DNA of 57,890 nucleotides from Peribacillus cavernae (GTDB lineage Bacteria; Bacillota; Bacilli; Bacillales; DSM-1321): positions 1-57,890 of the forward strand of contig NZ_RYZZ01000046.1 of assembly GCF_003989135.1 (NCBI RefSeq), written 5' to 3'. The notes below the pieces were generated by a model. That model was not told the DNA's origin. It did no database searches and saw only the letters and a list, made by a program, of their open reading frames with translations. The first letter of the stretch is position 1. Each line of letters starts with the position of its first letter. The translations under genes and the position numbers were made by a program. Of the stretch, positions 46,724-55,983 are shown piece by piece.

Positions 46724-47539
46724 ATGAATATGAAAAAGCTGCTGATGGGAATGTTGACTTCTGTATTATTGGTTGGCGTTCTTGCTGCGTGCGGAACTTC
46801 TGAAAAGGAAGGAAGTACGGGCAATGGTGCAGGGAACGGCGAAAAGAAAGTATTGAAAATGGGGACTTCTGCTGATTATCCGCCATTCGAATTCATTGAA
46901 ACAGCCAAGAGTGATGAAATTCAGGGTTTTGATGTAGATTTGGCAAAGGCGATCGGCAAGAAATTGGGATATGAAATTCAAGTTCAGGATATTGATTTTA
47001 ATGGTCTCGTGCCTGCTTTGGAGAACGGACAGGTGGATTTGGTTCTTTCCGGAATGACTCCTACGGCAGAACGGAAGAAAACCGTTGATTTCAGTGACAC
47101 TTACTACACGGCAAAACATATGATCGTCACCAATAAAGACAGCAAAATCGAAACACCTGAAGATCTGAAGGGGAAAACAGTTGGTGTTCAGCTTGCTTCC
47201 ATCCAGGATGGACTCGCTACTGACTTTGTTAAAAAAGATCATATTAATATGAAAATTGAAAAGCGAAACCGTATCCCAGAATTGGTTCAGGAAATGAATG
47301 CTGGCCGCTTTGATGCGGCCATCATTGAAGATACAGTGGCGAAAGGGTACTTGGATGATAATAAAGAACTTGCCGGCCATGTGATTGAAAGTGGCGCAGA
47401 AGACGCTGGTTCTGCAATTGCTTTTCAGAAAGGCAGTGAGTTAACCGAGAAATTCAATGCTGAGTTAAAGAAAATGCAAGAAAACGGCGAACTTGAAAAA
47501 TTAGTCGTAAAATGGTTTGGCGATGGCGAAACCAAGTAA
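46724..47539 (+). CDS. artP: Arginine-type ABC transporter substrate-binding lipoprotein
   Basis: Extracellular binding protein for a polar amino acid, probably arginine by synteny with B. subtilis artPQR (yqiXYZ). Signal peptide with lipobox near LAAC (Cys about residue 23), then a family 3 solute-binding fold with TSADYPPFEF near 47, GFDVDLAKAIGKKLG and SGMTPTAERKKTVDFSDTYY. The ATG at 46724 lies 8 nt after GGAGG; 271 residues. A terminator between it and artQ allows excess binding protein. Confidence 0.92.
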   Translation: MNMKKLLMGMLTSVLLVGVLAACGTSEKEGSTGNGAGNGEKKVLKMGTSADYPPFEFIETAKSDEIQGFDVDLAKAIGKKLGYEIQVQDIDFNGLVPALENGQVDLVLSGMTPTAERKKTVDFSDTYYTAKHMIVTNKDSKIETPEDLKGKTVGVQLASIQDGLATDFVKKDHINMKIEKRNRIPELVQEMNAGRFDAAIIEDTVAKGYLDDNKELAGHVIESGAEDAGSAIAFQKGSELTEKFNAELKKMQENGELEKLVVKWFGDGETK

Positions 47540-47557
47540 ATCATTTAGTATTAGGGA

Positions 47558-47595
47558 AACGTTCAGAACGGCTCTGCCTGTCTGGACGTTTTTCC
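47558..47595 (+). terminator. Attenuating terminator between artP and artQ
   Basis: AACGTTCAGA / TCTGGACGTT with a 13-nt loop, followed by TTTT. Partial read-through would give more binding protein than permease, a common arrangement. Confidence 0.8.
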
Positions 47596-47633
47596 GCGGT
47601 TATTAGTCTATTTTCCTGAGAGGTGAACATACA

Positions 47634-48293
47634 TTGAATCTTGATTTTGAACGAATTATGCCTTCTTTGCCATTTATTTTGGAAGGGATTCCGATGACGC
47701 TCCAGGTTGTTGCGGCTGCAGCATTACTCGGGTTTGTGCTCGGAACCATTCTTTCATTGTTAAAAATCAGCAGGATCAAGCCTTTAAACTGGTTGGCAGA
47801 TTTCTATACATCGATTTTTCGCGGAACACCGCTTGTGCTTCAATTAATGCTAATTTATTTCGGATCGCCTCAGGTTTTTGGTGTCCAGATTGAAGCTTAT
47901 ACAGCGGCATTTCTATCGTTTGGCTTGAATTCGGCCGCGTATATATCGGAAATTATCCGCGGCGGGATCCTTGCTGTTGACAAGGGTCAGCAGGAAGCTG
48001 CGTTGGCGCTCGGAGTGCCTTACCGCAGCATGATGACAAATATCATCCTGCCGCAGGCTTTAAAAAACATTCTGCCTGCATTAATGAATGAGTTTATTTC
48101 ATTGACAAAGGAATCAGCCGTGGTTACTGTTATCGGTCTCTCAGACATCATGCGCCGTTCCTATATTGTCGGCGGTGAAACGTATAAATTTTTCGAACCG
48201 ATTTTATTTGCGGGCCTTATTTATTATGTAATGGTGATGATTTTAACCCTGATTGGAAAAGCGATTGAAAGGAGAATGAGACGCAGTGATTAA
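47634..48293 (+). CDS. artQ: Arginine-type ABC transporter permease
   Basis: HisMQ-type membrane subunit. The TTG at 47634 follows GAGAGGTGAAC. 219 residues with about five membrane helices. The cytoplasmic EAA loop [23 protein letters not shown] near residues 120-143 couples to the ATPase. Overlaps artR by 8 nt. Confidence 0.94.
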   Translation: MNLDFERIMPSLPFILEGIPMTLQVVAAAALLGFVLGTILSLLKISRIKPLNWLADFYTSIFRGTPLVLQLMLIYFGSPQVFGVQIEAYTAAFLSFGLNSAAYISEIIRGGILAVDKGQQEAALALGVPYRSMMTNIILPQALKNILPALMNEFISLTKESAVVTVIGLSDIMRRSYIVGGETYKFFEPILFAGLIYYVMVMILTLIGKAIERRMRRSD

Positions 48294-49008
48294 AATTGAC
48301 AATCTCCATAAAAGCTTTGGAAAGCTTGAGGTATTGAAAGGGATTAACACGGCGATTAAAGATGGTGAAGTAGTCGCAATCATTGGTCCATCAGGCTCTG
48401 GGAAATCAACTTTTTTACGATGCCTTAATCTCCTGGAAAGACCGACAATGGGACAAATCTGGATTGGTGATTCCGAGGTAACAGATAACAAGACCAATAT
48501 CATGAAGGTCCGCGAAAATGTCGGAATGGTATTTCAGCACTTTCACCTGTTTCCTCATAAAACCGTGCTAGGGAACCTGACCTACGCACCGATGAAAGTA
48601 AAAGGACTGTCAAAGGCAGAAGCCGAATCGCAGGGGCGCGAGCTATTGAAAAAGGTGGGGCTTTCCGATAAAGAGAATGAATACCCTAACCGTCTTTCCG
48701 GCGGCCAAAAGCAACGCGTTGCGATTGCGCGGGCGCTTGCGATGAATCCGGAAGTGATGCTCTTTGATGAACCAACTTCTGCGTTAGACCCGGAGATGGT
48801 AAAGGAAGTGCTCGAGGTAATGAAATCTTTGGCCCATACCGGGATGACGATGGCGATTGTCACTCATGAAATGGGCTTTGCCCGGGAGGTTGCCGATCGT
48901 GTCTTATTCCTGGATGGAGGGAATCTGTTGGAGAATACAGCACCGGAGGAATTCTTTACAAATCCAAAAAGCCAGCGCGCCCGTGATTTCCTTGAAAAGG
49001 TACTGTAA
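48286..49008 (+). CDS. artR: Arginine-type ABC transporter ATP-binding protein
   Basis: Energises the importer. The GTG at 48286 overlaps artQ. 240 residues with Walker [10 protein letters not shown] near 34, Q-loop near 85, signature [15 protein letters not shown] near 137, Walker [15 protein letters not shown] near 160 and the switch His in VTHEMG. A weak stem GAAGC/GCTTC with TTT follows the stop (49012-49027). Confidence 0.95.
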   Translation: MIKIDNLHKSFGKLEVLKGINTAIKDGEVVAIIGPSGSGKSTFLRCLNLLERPTMGQIWIGDSEVTDNKTNIMKVRENVGMVFQHFHLFPHKTVLGNLTYAPMKVKGLSKAEAESQGRELLKKVGLSDKENEYPNRLSGGQKQRVAIARALAMNPEVMLFDEPTSALDPEMVKEVLEVMKSLAHTGMTMAIVTHEMGFAREVADRVLFLDGGNLLENTAPEEFFTNPKSQRARDFLEKVL

Positions 49009-49070
49009 ATGAAGCAGAGCTTCTTTAAAATGCAATCGGTTGTTTATTTTTGGACAAATTGTTGTATAAT

Positions 49071-49248
49071 GAATATAGATTAGATATTCATATTGAATAT
49101 ATTTAACCCATTGCCATATGATAGTAAAAGACCGAAGATGCTGTAACATCTCCGGTCAGCAATAAGACGTACCCTTCAAAGGGGTCAGCGTCTGTTGGTT
49201 ACAAAAATTGACCTCACCTAGCTGCTAAACTCGGGGGTCTATTTTTTT
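49071..49248 (+). ncRNA. Candidate structured RNA or leader upstream of yqjA
   Basis: A TATAAT at 49065-49070 (TTGTTT 19 nt upstream) could start a transcript of about 175 nt. It would contain hairpin 1, GACCGAAGATG/CATCTCCGGTC (49130-49157), hairpin 2, with stem AGACG/CGTCT enclosing ACCCTT-CAA-AGGGGT (about 49165-49195), and a final stem GACCTC/GGGGTC followed by TTTTTTT (49210-49248). I cannot match it to a riboswitch or sRNA family I know. It could stand alone or attenuate yqjA, which begins 123 nt later. Confidence 0.5.
49084..49100. promoter_or_regulatory. ATATTCA-TAT-TGAATAT palindrome after the -10 box
   Basis: Perfect 7-bp inverted repeat with a 3-nt spacer, starting 14 nt after the TATAAT at 49065. 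TGAAT/ATTCA half-sites, with a further TGAAT at 49070, recall ARG boxes, but the spacing differs from the standard one. Confidence 0.4.
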
Positions 49249-49371
49249 GTCTTTCTTTAGATTAGTTAACAAGGCAACTGATAAATCCTTGTCATTTTGT
49301 AAACATTTAATGTGAAATATCCTGTTTAGCTGATACTATAAGTAATATGGAAAAAACACAGGTGATCTATC

Positions 49372-50361
49372 ATGTTTAAAATTGGATATCGAACGATCAA
49401 AACTGCTTTAGGGGCCACAGTGGCGATCATCATTGCACAGCTGTTTGGTCTCGATAACTTTGCTTCGGCAGGCATTTTAGCGATTCTCTGCATCCAGGTC
49501 ACAAAGAAAAAATCATTGAAAGCAGCCCGGTCCAGGTTTTTTGCCTGCGTGCTTTCAATGGCTTTTTCATCCATCCTGTTTGCAGCAATTGCCTACCATC
49601 CGGTTGTGATCGGATTGATACTTCTGCTATTTATCCCAACTACAGTGGCACTGAAGGTCAATGAAGGCATTGTCACAAGCTGTGTCATCATTCTCCATTT
49701 TTACTCTGCAGGCAAGGTAACGCTGGATCTTTGGCTAAATGAAGTTGCTTTAATAACAATTGGCATCGGGGTTGCCCTGATCATGAACCTTTATATGCCA
49801 AGTCTGGAAAATAAGTTGATTAGTTATCAGGAAGAAATTGAAAAAAATTTCAGTGCGATTTTGATGGAAATTGTCAATTACTTACGGACAAACGACAGCG
49901 ATTGGGACGGTAGGGAAATTACAGAGACGAACCGGCTTCTGGCGGAAGCAAAATCGCTTGCATTCCGTGATGTTGAAAATCACTTTTTTAGGGAAGAAGA
50001 TATTTATTATCATTATTTCAAGATGCGCGAGAAGCAATTTGAAATCATCGAGCGGATTCTCCCCCTTGTGACGAATATTCCAACGAACGTAAAACAGAGC
50101 GGGATCCTTGCTCAATTCATTGGAAAATTAAGTGAAAACGTCCATCCGCAAAATACAGCGATCATTTACCTGCGCGAACTTGAAGACATGAGAGGGAGAT
50201 TTAAGGAAATGGATCTGCCGGTTACACGTGAAGAATTTGAATCCAGGGCGGCTTTATTACAGCTCATGAAGGAAATAGAGCGGTATCTCGAGCTCAAGCA
50301 TTCTTTCAAGGGTCTTCCAGTAAAAACAAAAGGCCGAATGAAAAGCAGTTCCCTTGCTTAA
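49372..50361 (+). CDS. yqjA: Aromatic acid exporter family protein (YqjA)
   Basis: FUSC/DUF939-type membrane protein. 329 residues: an N-terminal half with about five to six membrane helices (residues 10-145, KIGYRTIKTALGATVAIIIAQLFGL) and a cytoplasmic helical C-terminal half (about 150-329). The transport substrate is unknown; family naming rests on distant similarity. CAGGTGAT precedes the ATG. Same position as yqjA of B. subtilis. Confidence 0.88.
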   Translation: MFKIGYRTIKTALGATVAIIIAQLFGLDNFASAGILAILCIQVTKKKSLKAARSRFFACVLSMAFSSILFAAIAYHPVVIGLILLLFIPTTVALKVNEGIVTSCVIILHFYSAGKVTLDLWLNEVALITIGIGVALIMNLYMPSLENKLISYQEEIEKNFSAILMEIVNYLRTNDSDWDGREITETNRLLAEAKSLAFRDVENHFFREEDIYYHYFKMREKQFEIIERILPLVTNIPTNVKQSGILAQFIGKLSENVHPQNTAIIYLRELEDMRGRFKEMDLPVTREEFESRAALLQLMKEIERYLELKHSFKGLPVKTKGRMKSSSLA

Positions 50362-50389
50362 AATAAGGAAAACGCAAGGGAGGTACATC

Positions 50390-50899
50390 ATGAAGCTGCT
50401 ACTTTCTATTCTGCTTGCCCTAACGGTTTCACCTGTTTATCCTGATGCACCCGCTGTAAAGCCGGGAGATCCTTTTTTAATCGTTAACAAGGCTACAAAT
50501 AAGCTTGCTTTCATAGACGACAATGCTGTGCAGGAGGTCTTGCCTGCCGGGACAGGGAAAAGCGATGAATTAACTCCGGAAGGATTATTTACCGTGAAAG
50601 TAAAAGCCGTTAACCCATATTACCGGAAAAAGAATATTCCCGGCGGTGATCCAAAGAATCCATTAGGAACAAGGTGGATCGGCTTTGATGCCAAGAATAC
50701 AGACGGAAGAATATATGGGGTCCACGGGACAAATCAGCCCTGGACGGTTGGAAAAAATATCTCAGCAGGTTGTATACGCTTGAAAAACGCTGATGTAGAG
50801 AGACTTTATAATAAAGTTCCAATCGGAACTAAAATTCTTGTCACCAGATCTACTAAGGATTTTTATACACTTGCTAAACAAAATGGTGCGATTAAATAG
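50390..50899 (+). CDS. yqjB: L,D-transpeptidase with YkuD domain (YqjB)
   Basis: Cell-wall enzyme predicted to act on peptidoglycan stem peptides. The ATG at 50390 follows AAGGGAGGT; 169 residues. An N-terminal signal peptide (about 1-20) is followed by the catalytic domain with YGVHGTN near 111 and the catalytic Cys/His signature SAGCIRLKNADV near 129. No LysM domain. Overlap of the frame with yqjA suggests cotranscription. Bacillus YkuD enzymes are often sporulation-linked; no sporulation promoter is evident here. Confidence 0.9.
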   Translation: MKLLLSILLALTVSPVYPDAPAVKPGDPFLIVNKATNKLAFIDDNAVQEVLPAGTGKSDELTPEGLFTVKVKAVNPYYRKKNIPGGDPKNPLGTRWIGFDAKNTDGRIYGVHGTNQPWTVGKNISAGCIRLKNADVERLYNKVPIGTKILVTRSTKDFYTLAKQNGAIK

Positions 50900-50913
50900 T
50901 GTCAGGAACGAAA

Positions 50914-50962
50914 TAGGGCCTTAGCAAAAGAAGATGTCTTCCCTTGCTAAGACCCTTATTTT
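50914..50962. terminator. Bidirectional terminator between yqjB and prli42
   Basis: AGGGCCTTAGCAA / TTGCTAAGACCCTT with a 16-nt loop, followed by ATTTTT on the plus strand. It ends at the prli42 stop and can serve both genes. Confidence 0.85.
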
Positions 50963-51057
50963 TATAAAACAAATGCCAACCCCGACATTAATGATGTTAA
51001 CAGCATGGATATCAGCATCAAATAGATGACTACTTTTCTGATTTTTCTATTTCTCAT
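50962..51057 (-). CDS. prli42: Stressosome-associated miniprotein Prli42
   Basis: A 31-residue single-helix membrane protein: basic N terminus (MRNRKIRKV) followed by one hydrophobic helix. Prli42 of Listeria anchors the stressosome at the membrane and has this size and layout. Two ATGs are adjacent (51060, 51057); the second is 6 nt from AGGGGG and gives the canonical 31 residues. The gene is easily missed because it is shorter than usual ORF cut-offs. Confidence 0.8.
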   Translation of the reverse strand: MRNRKIRKVVIYLMLISMLLTSLMSGLAFVL

Positions 51058-51225
51058 CATGGTCCCCCTGTTGGAATGGATTACTTTTATTGTAACGCGG
51101 CCGTTAGAAGGAGACAAGCGCTAATTTTGATATATTTTTACAGACTTTTAAGCAGGATTTTTGCCGCTTTTTGTTGAATATTGTTATAGTTAAATAATTG
51201 TCAAATGAAGATGGGGGACTTTTTT

Positions 51226-51648
51226 ATGATAAAAAATATTGATCATATCGGAATTGCCGTTTCATCATTAGACGAAGCCCTGCCGCTTTATACAGATGTC
51301 TTTCAGTTAAAGCTTGAGGGTGTGGAAACGGTGGAAAGCCAAGGTGTCAGGGTCGCTTTTGTCTCTGCCGGAAACACCATGCTGGAACTGTTGGAAGCGT
51401 TATCTCCGGACAGCCCGATCGCAAAATTCATTGAAAAGCGGGGACAGGGCATTCATCACATCGCCCTGGGGGTGGAAAATATTGAAACGAGAATTCAGCA
51501 AATCAAGGAAAAGGGCATGAAAATGATTGATGAGAAGTCAAGGATCGGCGCTCATCATGCCAATGTTGCCTTTCTGCATCCGAAAGCAACAGCAGGCATT
51601 CTTTATGAATTTTGTGAACGGAACCAGACAGAGGAGGATCATGAATGA
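51226..51648 (+). CDS. mce: Methylmalonyl-CoA epimerase
   Basis: Interconverts S- and R-methylmalonyl-CoA so that the mutase can act. 140 residues from ATG 51226 after GGGGG; ATG 51205 would add 7 residues with no ribosome site. VOC fold with metal ligands: His in NIDHIGIAV near residue 7, Glu in LELLEAL, His in GQGIHHIALGV near 80, and Glu near the C terminus (ILYEFCE). The stop overlaps the yqjD ATG by 4 nt. Confidence 0.93.
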   Translation: MIKNIDHIGIAVSSLDEALPLYTDVFQLKLEGVETVESQGVRVAFVSAGNTMLELLEALSPDSPIAKFIEKRGQGIHHIALGVENIETRIQQIKEKGMKMIDEKSRIGAHHANVAFLHPKATAGILYEFCERNQTEEDHE

Positions 51649-53195
51649 CAGATATCTATGAAAAAATCAATGAACTATATGACCGGCGCCGTGAAATCGA
51701 GCTTGGCGGCGGCGATGACCGAATTGATAAGCAGCACGAAAAAGGGAAGCTTACCGCCAGGGAACGGATTGAGCTGCTGGTCGACCCGGGAACATTTGTC
51801 GAATTAAACCCTTTCATTGAGCACCGCAGCCGTGACTTTGGCCTCGATGGCGTGAAGGGTCCTGGCGACGGTGTTGTAACCGGCTATGGCAAAGTAAATG
51901 GAAAACCGATTTATTTATTTTCGCAGGACTTTACCGTTTTTGGCGGTGCTCTTGGGGAAATGCATGCTAAGAAAATTGTTAACGTCATGGATCTCGCCGC
52001 GAAAAACGGCGCTCCCTTTGTCGGATTGAATGATTCAGGCGGTGCCCGTATTCAAGAAGGTGTCGTTTCCCTGGACGGCTATGGCCATATTTTTTACCGG
52101 AACGCGATTTATTCAGGAGTGATTCCGCAAATTTCTGTGATCATGGGGCCCAGCGCCGGTGGAGCTGTTTATTCGCCTGCGATTACCGATTTTGTTTTCA
52201 TGGTCGAAAAAACCAGCCAGATGTTCGTTACCGGCCCAAAGGTTATCGAGGCGGTAACCGGGGAAAAGATCAGCTCTGAGGATCTAGGAGGCGCAAGTGT
52301 ACATAACAGCATCAGTGGAAACGCACACTTTCAGGGAGAAACAGAAGAAGAAGTAATTGGAATGGTGCGGGACCTTCTTAGCTATCTGCCGCAAAATAAT
52401 GAAGAAAAACCGTCGCGTACTGAGCCCGATGACGAGGATGATTACCGCCCGGATTTGACAGATACAATTCCGTTTGACGGGCTTCGTCCATACGATGTCC
52501 GTACCGTAATAGCAGAAGTTGCGGATAAAGATTCATTTATGGAGGTACAGAAGGATTTCGCTAAGAATATTGTCATCGGCCTCGCGAGGATAAAGGGCGA
52601 AGTGGTGGGATTGGTATGCAATCAGCCTAAATTCATGGCCGGGGGACTGGATATCAATTCTTCCGATAAAGCGGCTCGCTTTATCCGCTTTTGTGATTCT
52701 TTTAATATCCCGATTATTACATTCGAAGACGTTTCTGGCTTTTTCCCAGGCGTAAAACAAGAGCACGGAGGCATTATCAGGCATGGTGCAAAAATCCTTT
52801 ATGCCTATTCAGAGGCAACCGTGCCGAAGCTAACGGTCATTCTGCGCAAGGCATATGGCGGTGCTTATGTTGCTCTTAACAGCAAATCGATCGGAGCGGA
52901 TCTGGTGTTTGCTTGGCCAAATGCGGAAATTGCCGTCATGGGGTCTCAGGGAGCTGCCAATATTATTTTTGCAAGAGAAATCCAGAACAGCGAAAGCCCG
53001 GAACAGACTCGTGCCCAGAAGATAGAAGAATACCGCGAAAAGTTTGCCAATCCATATGTAGCGGCAGGGCAGGGGATGGTTGATGATGTCATTGATCCGC
53101 GCGACACAAGGATCAAGCTTGTCCAGGCGCTTGAAATGCTTCGTAATAAGAAAGAGTCCCGTCCATATAAAAAACACGGGAACATCCCACTGTAA
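51645..53195 (+). CDS. yqjD: Acyl-CoA carboxylase carboxyltransferase subunit (YqjD)
   Basis: Beta-type carboxyltransferase; with the epimerase next to it, propionyl-CoA is the probable substrate, giving methylmalonyl-CoA. 516 residues. Crotonase-like halves with GLNDSGGARIQEGVVSLDGYG near 126, MGPSAGGAVYSPAITDF near 167 and, in the second half, ITFEDVSGFFPGVKQEHGGIIRHGAK near 365 and RKAYGGAYVALNSK near 403. It needs a biotin carboxylase and carrier; none is beside it, so accB/accC or another set must serve. Confidence 0.92.
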   Translation: MTDIYEKINELYDRRREIELGGGDDRIDKQHEKGKLTARERIELLVDPGTFVELNPFIEHRSRDFGLDGVKGPGDGVVTGYGKVNGKPIYLFSQDFTVFGGALGEMHAKKIVNVMDLAAKNGAPFVGLNDSGGARIQEGVVSLDGYGHIFYRNAIYSGVIPQISVIMGPSAGGAVYSPAITDFVFMVEKTSQMFVTGPKVIEAVTGEKISSEDLGGASVHNSISGNAHFQGETEEEVIGMVRDLLSYLPQNNEEKPSRTEPDDEDDYRPDLTDTIPFDGLRPYDVRTVIAEVADKDSFMEVQKDFAKNIVIGLARIKGEVVGLVCNQPKFMAGGLDINSSDKAARFIRFCDSFNIPIITFEDVSGFFPGVKQEHGGIIRHGAKILYAYSEATVPKLTVILRKAYGGAYVALNSKSIGADLVFAWPNAEIAVMGSQGAANIIFAREIQNSESPEQTRAQKIEEYREKFANPYVAAGQGMVDDVIDPRDTRIKLVQALEMLRNKKESRPYKKHGNIPL

Positions 53196-53293
53196 AGCTG
53201 GTCCAGACGTCAAAAATTGGTTCCGAAAGTTTGCCGCCTGCTGAATATCAGGGGTATACTTAGACAGTAGATAATTTTTGGAGGTTTTGTACT

Positions 53294-54415
53294 TTGATTA
53301 ATGAAGAGCGTTTAGTCCAGGAATTTATGGAATTGGTTCAAATCGATTCGGAAACAAAATTTGAAGCCGAAGTTTCCAAGGAGCTGAAGGATAAGTTTTC
53401 CGCGCTTGGCGTCGATGTATTTGAAGACGATACAACCGGTGAAACTGGTCATGGGGCCGGAAACCTTGTATGTACGCTTAAAGGTACAAAAGGAGATGCA
53501 GAAACCATCTACTTTACGTCCCATATGGATACGGTCGTACCGGGAAAAGGAATCAAGCCGTCGATTAAAGATGGATATATCGTTTCAGACGGCAGGACGA
53601 TCCTTGGTGCTGATGATAAAGCAGGACTTGCTGTCATGCTGGAAACAATCAGAGTTTTACAGGAGCAAAAAATTGCACATGGCACAATTGAATTCATCAT
53701 TACCGTCGGTGAGGAGTCCGGTTTGGTAGGTGCTAAAGCGCTTGACCGTTCTTTAGTAACAGCAAAATTCGGTTACGCACTTGATAGTGATGGAAAAGTA
53801 GGTAATATCGTCGTTGCTGCACCGACTCAGGCTAAAGTGAATGCGGTGATTCACGGGAAAACAGCTCATGCCGGTGTCGCCCCCGAAAAAGGAATTTCGG
53901 CGATCACGATTGCTTCCAAAGCGATCTCAAGAATGTCGCTTGGCAGAATCGATGAAGAAACGACAGCCAATATCGGCCGTTTCGAAGGCGGAACTCAGAC
54001 GAATATCGTCTGCGACTATGTGGAAATCCAGGCAGAGGCCCGCTCGTTGATTCCTGAAAAAATGGAACAGCAATCAAACAAGATGAAGGAAGCGTTTGTT
54101 GCGGCTGCGATGGAAATGGGCGGTCGTGCAGAGGTTGAAGTAGTCGTCATGTATCCAGGTTTCAAATATGGCGCAGGCGATCATGTTGTCGAGGTGGCAA
54201 GAAAAGCCGCCGAAAAAATCGGCCGACCTTGTGAACTGCAGCAAAGCGGCGGCGGAAGCGACGCGAACGTAATCGCTGGCTTTGGCATTCCGACGGTCAA
54301 CCTTGCAGTAGGATACGAAGAAATTCACACAACGAATGAAAAGATTCCTGTAGAAGAGTTGACAAAGCTTGCTGAGATGGTCATTGCCATCGTCCAGGAA
54401 GTAGCAGGGGAGTAA
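53294..54415 (+). CDS. yqjE: M20-family tripeptidase-like metallopeptidase (YqjE)
   Basis: Zinc-dependent PepT-like aminopeptidase of cytoplasmic type. TTG 53294 follows GGAGGTTTT; 373 residues. Metal-site motifs: TSHMDTVVPG near residue 75, DDKAGLA near 102, and GEESGLVGAK near 139, plus DSDGKVG; the last His-containing loop is EEIHTTNEKIP near 350. Unlike classic PepT, no strict recognition is implied. A candidate -10 TATACT lies at 53252, with no strong -35. Confidence 0.9.
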   Translation: MINEERLVQEFMELVQIDSETKFEAEVSKELKDKFSALGVDVFEDDTTGETGHGAGNLVCTLKGTKGDAETIYFTSHMDTVVPGKGIKPSIKDGYIVSDGRTILGADDKAGLAVMLETIRVLQEQKIAHGTIEFIITVGEESGLVGAKALDRSLVTAKFGYALDSDGKVGNIVVAAPTQAKVNAVIHGKTAHAGVAPEKGISAITIASKAISRMSLGRIDEETTANIGRFEGGTQTNIVCDYVEIQAEARSLIPEKMEQQSNKMKEAFVAAAMEMGGRAEVEVVVMYPGFKYGAGDHVVEVARKAAEKIGRPCELQQSGGGSDANVIAGFGIPTVNLAVGYEEIHTTNEKIPVEELTKLAEMVIAIVQEVAGE

Positions 54416-54469
54416 TTTTTCAAAAGCATTTAAAAGGGAAGGGGAGATTTTCGAGAGATATCGGGAATA

Positions 54470-54497
54470 AAGGCGCTGAATTTTCAGCGTCTTTGTC
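54470..54497 (+). terminator. Intrinsic terminator after yqjE
   Basis: AAGGCGCTGA / TCAGCGTCTT with an ATTT loop, followed by TGTCGTTTG. Moderate because the T-run is broken. Confidence 0.7.
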
Positions 54498-54566
54498 GTT
54501 TGTTGACCTGTTTTGTTACAATAGATGTATACAGTGTTTGAAAAGGAAGTGACCGAGGTGAATGAT

Positions 54567-55859
54567 ATGTATCCGAAAAGTGGAAGAGTCATCCTCCATG
54601 TTGATATGAATAGCTTTTACGCCTCGGTAGAAATGGCTCAAGACCCTTCATTGAAAGGAAAACCGCTGGCAATCGCCGGTGATGTACAGGAAAGGAGGGG
54701 CATTATCGTAACCTGCAGCTATGAGGCAAGAAAGTTTGGCGTCAAAACGACAATGCCTTTATGGGAGGCAAAAAAGCTATGTCCTCAGCTGGTTGTAATG
54801 AAGCCGAGTTTCGAGAAGTACCGTTCGGCTTCACTGTCCATTTTTGAACTGCTCAGGCAGTATACAGAATGGGTCGAGCCTGTTTCAATAGATGAAGGAT
54901 ACCTGGACATAACAGATTGCGGTGAGATTGGCTCACCCATCGAAATTGCTGAAGGCATACAGAAAAAAATCTTTGAGACGATGGATCTGCCGTGCAGCAT
55001 TGGAATCGCCCCCAATAAATTTCTTGCCAAAACAGCTTCCGATATGAAAAAACCAATGGGTATCACGATTTTACGAAAACGTGACGTTCCGCAAAAACTC
55101 TGGCCGCTTCCGGTGGGTGACATGCACGGAATCGGCAAAAAGACTGCTGAAAAGATGGGGAGGATTGGTATAAATACCATCGGGGATTTAGCAAAGGCCA
55201 ATGAAGTCCAAATCAAGCAGGTGGTGGGCATTAACGGTCTGCGTTTGAAAGAACGGGCAAACGGCAATGATCAAAGACGGGTCGATCCTGAGTCTATTTT
55301 TGAACATAAAAGTGTGGGAAATTCAACGACGCTGCCCCATGATTCAACCAATCAAAAAGATTTGATTTCCATCTTGCGAAAACTATCGGAAAAAGTTGCC
55401 CTTCGGCTAAGGAATAAAGGGCTGGTCGGCCAGAAAATCGGCGTTACGATTCGCTATAAAGATAGAAAGACGATCACGAGGAGCCGGCTGGTCGACAATC
55501 CTTTTTCCGAAGCGGGTGAAATTCATGCTATGGCTGTCGAACTTTTTAAAAAGCATTGGAGTGGGGAAGGAATCAGGCTGTTAGGGGTAACAGCCTTCGA
55601 GGTCACTGAAAAAGAATTTGCCTTCAAGCAGCTCGATTTATTCTCCTATCAGAAGGATGCCGAAAAAGAATCTTTATATGACGCATTAGAACGATTGCAG
55701 ATAAAGTATGGCAAGAACATCATTAACAAAGGAGTTCCTGCCGTGAAAAGCATCGGACAGCCCCCGATTGTAACGGAGACCAGTTTCAGCAAGGATTTTT
55801 TTCATAATTTTAGTTTAAAAGCGGGAACGATCAACATTCCAAAAAAAGACGAAAAATGA
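54567..55859 (+). CDS. dinB: DNA polymerase IV (Y family, YqjH type)
   Basis: Translesion polymerase. ATG 54567 follows GAGGTG by 6 nt; ATG 54525 is in frame but without ribosome site. 430 residues. Palm catalytic acids lie in HVDMNSFYASVE near 10 and SIDEGYLDIT near 104; YEARKFGVKTTM near 50 and the helix-hairpin-helix GIGKKTAEKMGRIGI near 195 are intact. Near residue 354, QLDLF matches the beta-clamp binding motif. Same location as B. subtilis yqjH. Confidence 0.94.
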   Translation: MYPKSGRVILHVDMNSFYASVEMAQDPSLKGKPLAIAGDVQERRGIIVTCSYEARKFGVKTTMPLWEAKKLCPQLVVMKPSFEKYRSASLSIFELLRQYTEWVEPVSIDEGYLDITDCGEIGSPIEIAEGIQKKIFETMDLPCSIGIAPNKFLAKTASDMKKPMGITILRKRDVPQKLWPLPVGDMHGIGKKTAEKMGRIGINTIGDLAKANEVQIKQVVGINGLRLKERANGNDQRRVDPESIFEHKSVGNSTTLPHDSTNQKDLISILRKLSEKVALRLRNKGLVGQKIGVTIRYKDRKTITRSRLVDNPFSEAGEIHAMAVELFKKHWSGEGIRLLGVTAFEVTEKEFAFKQLDLFSYQKDAEKESLYDALERLQIKYGKNIINKGVPAVKSIGQPPIVTETSFSKDFFHNFSLKAGTINIPKKDEK

Positions 55860-55983
55860 ACGTTTTTTTTCGATAAATCTGCAGTTAATGTGTAAAATAT
55901 GTAGGAATAGGCGTGATGTTTGAACAGTGGTCAGGATGTTAGAGTATAGTGGTCCGATAAGATAAAGAAGGGAAGAAAAATAT

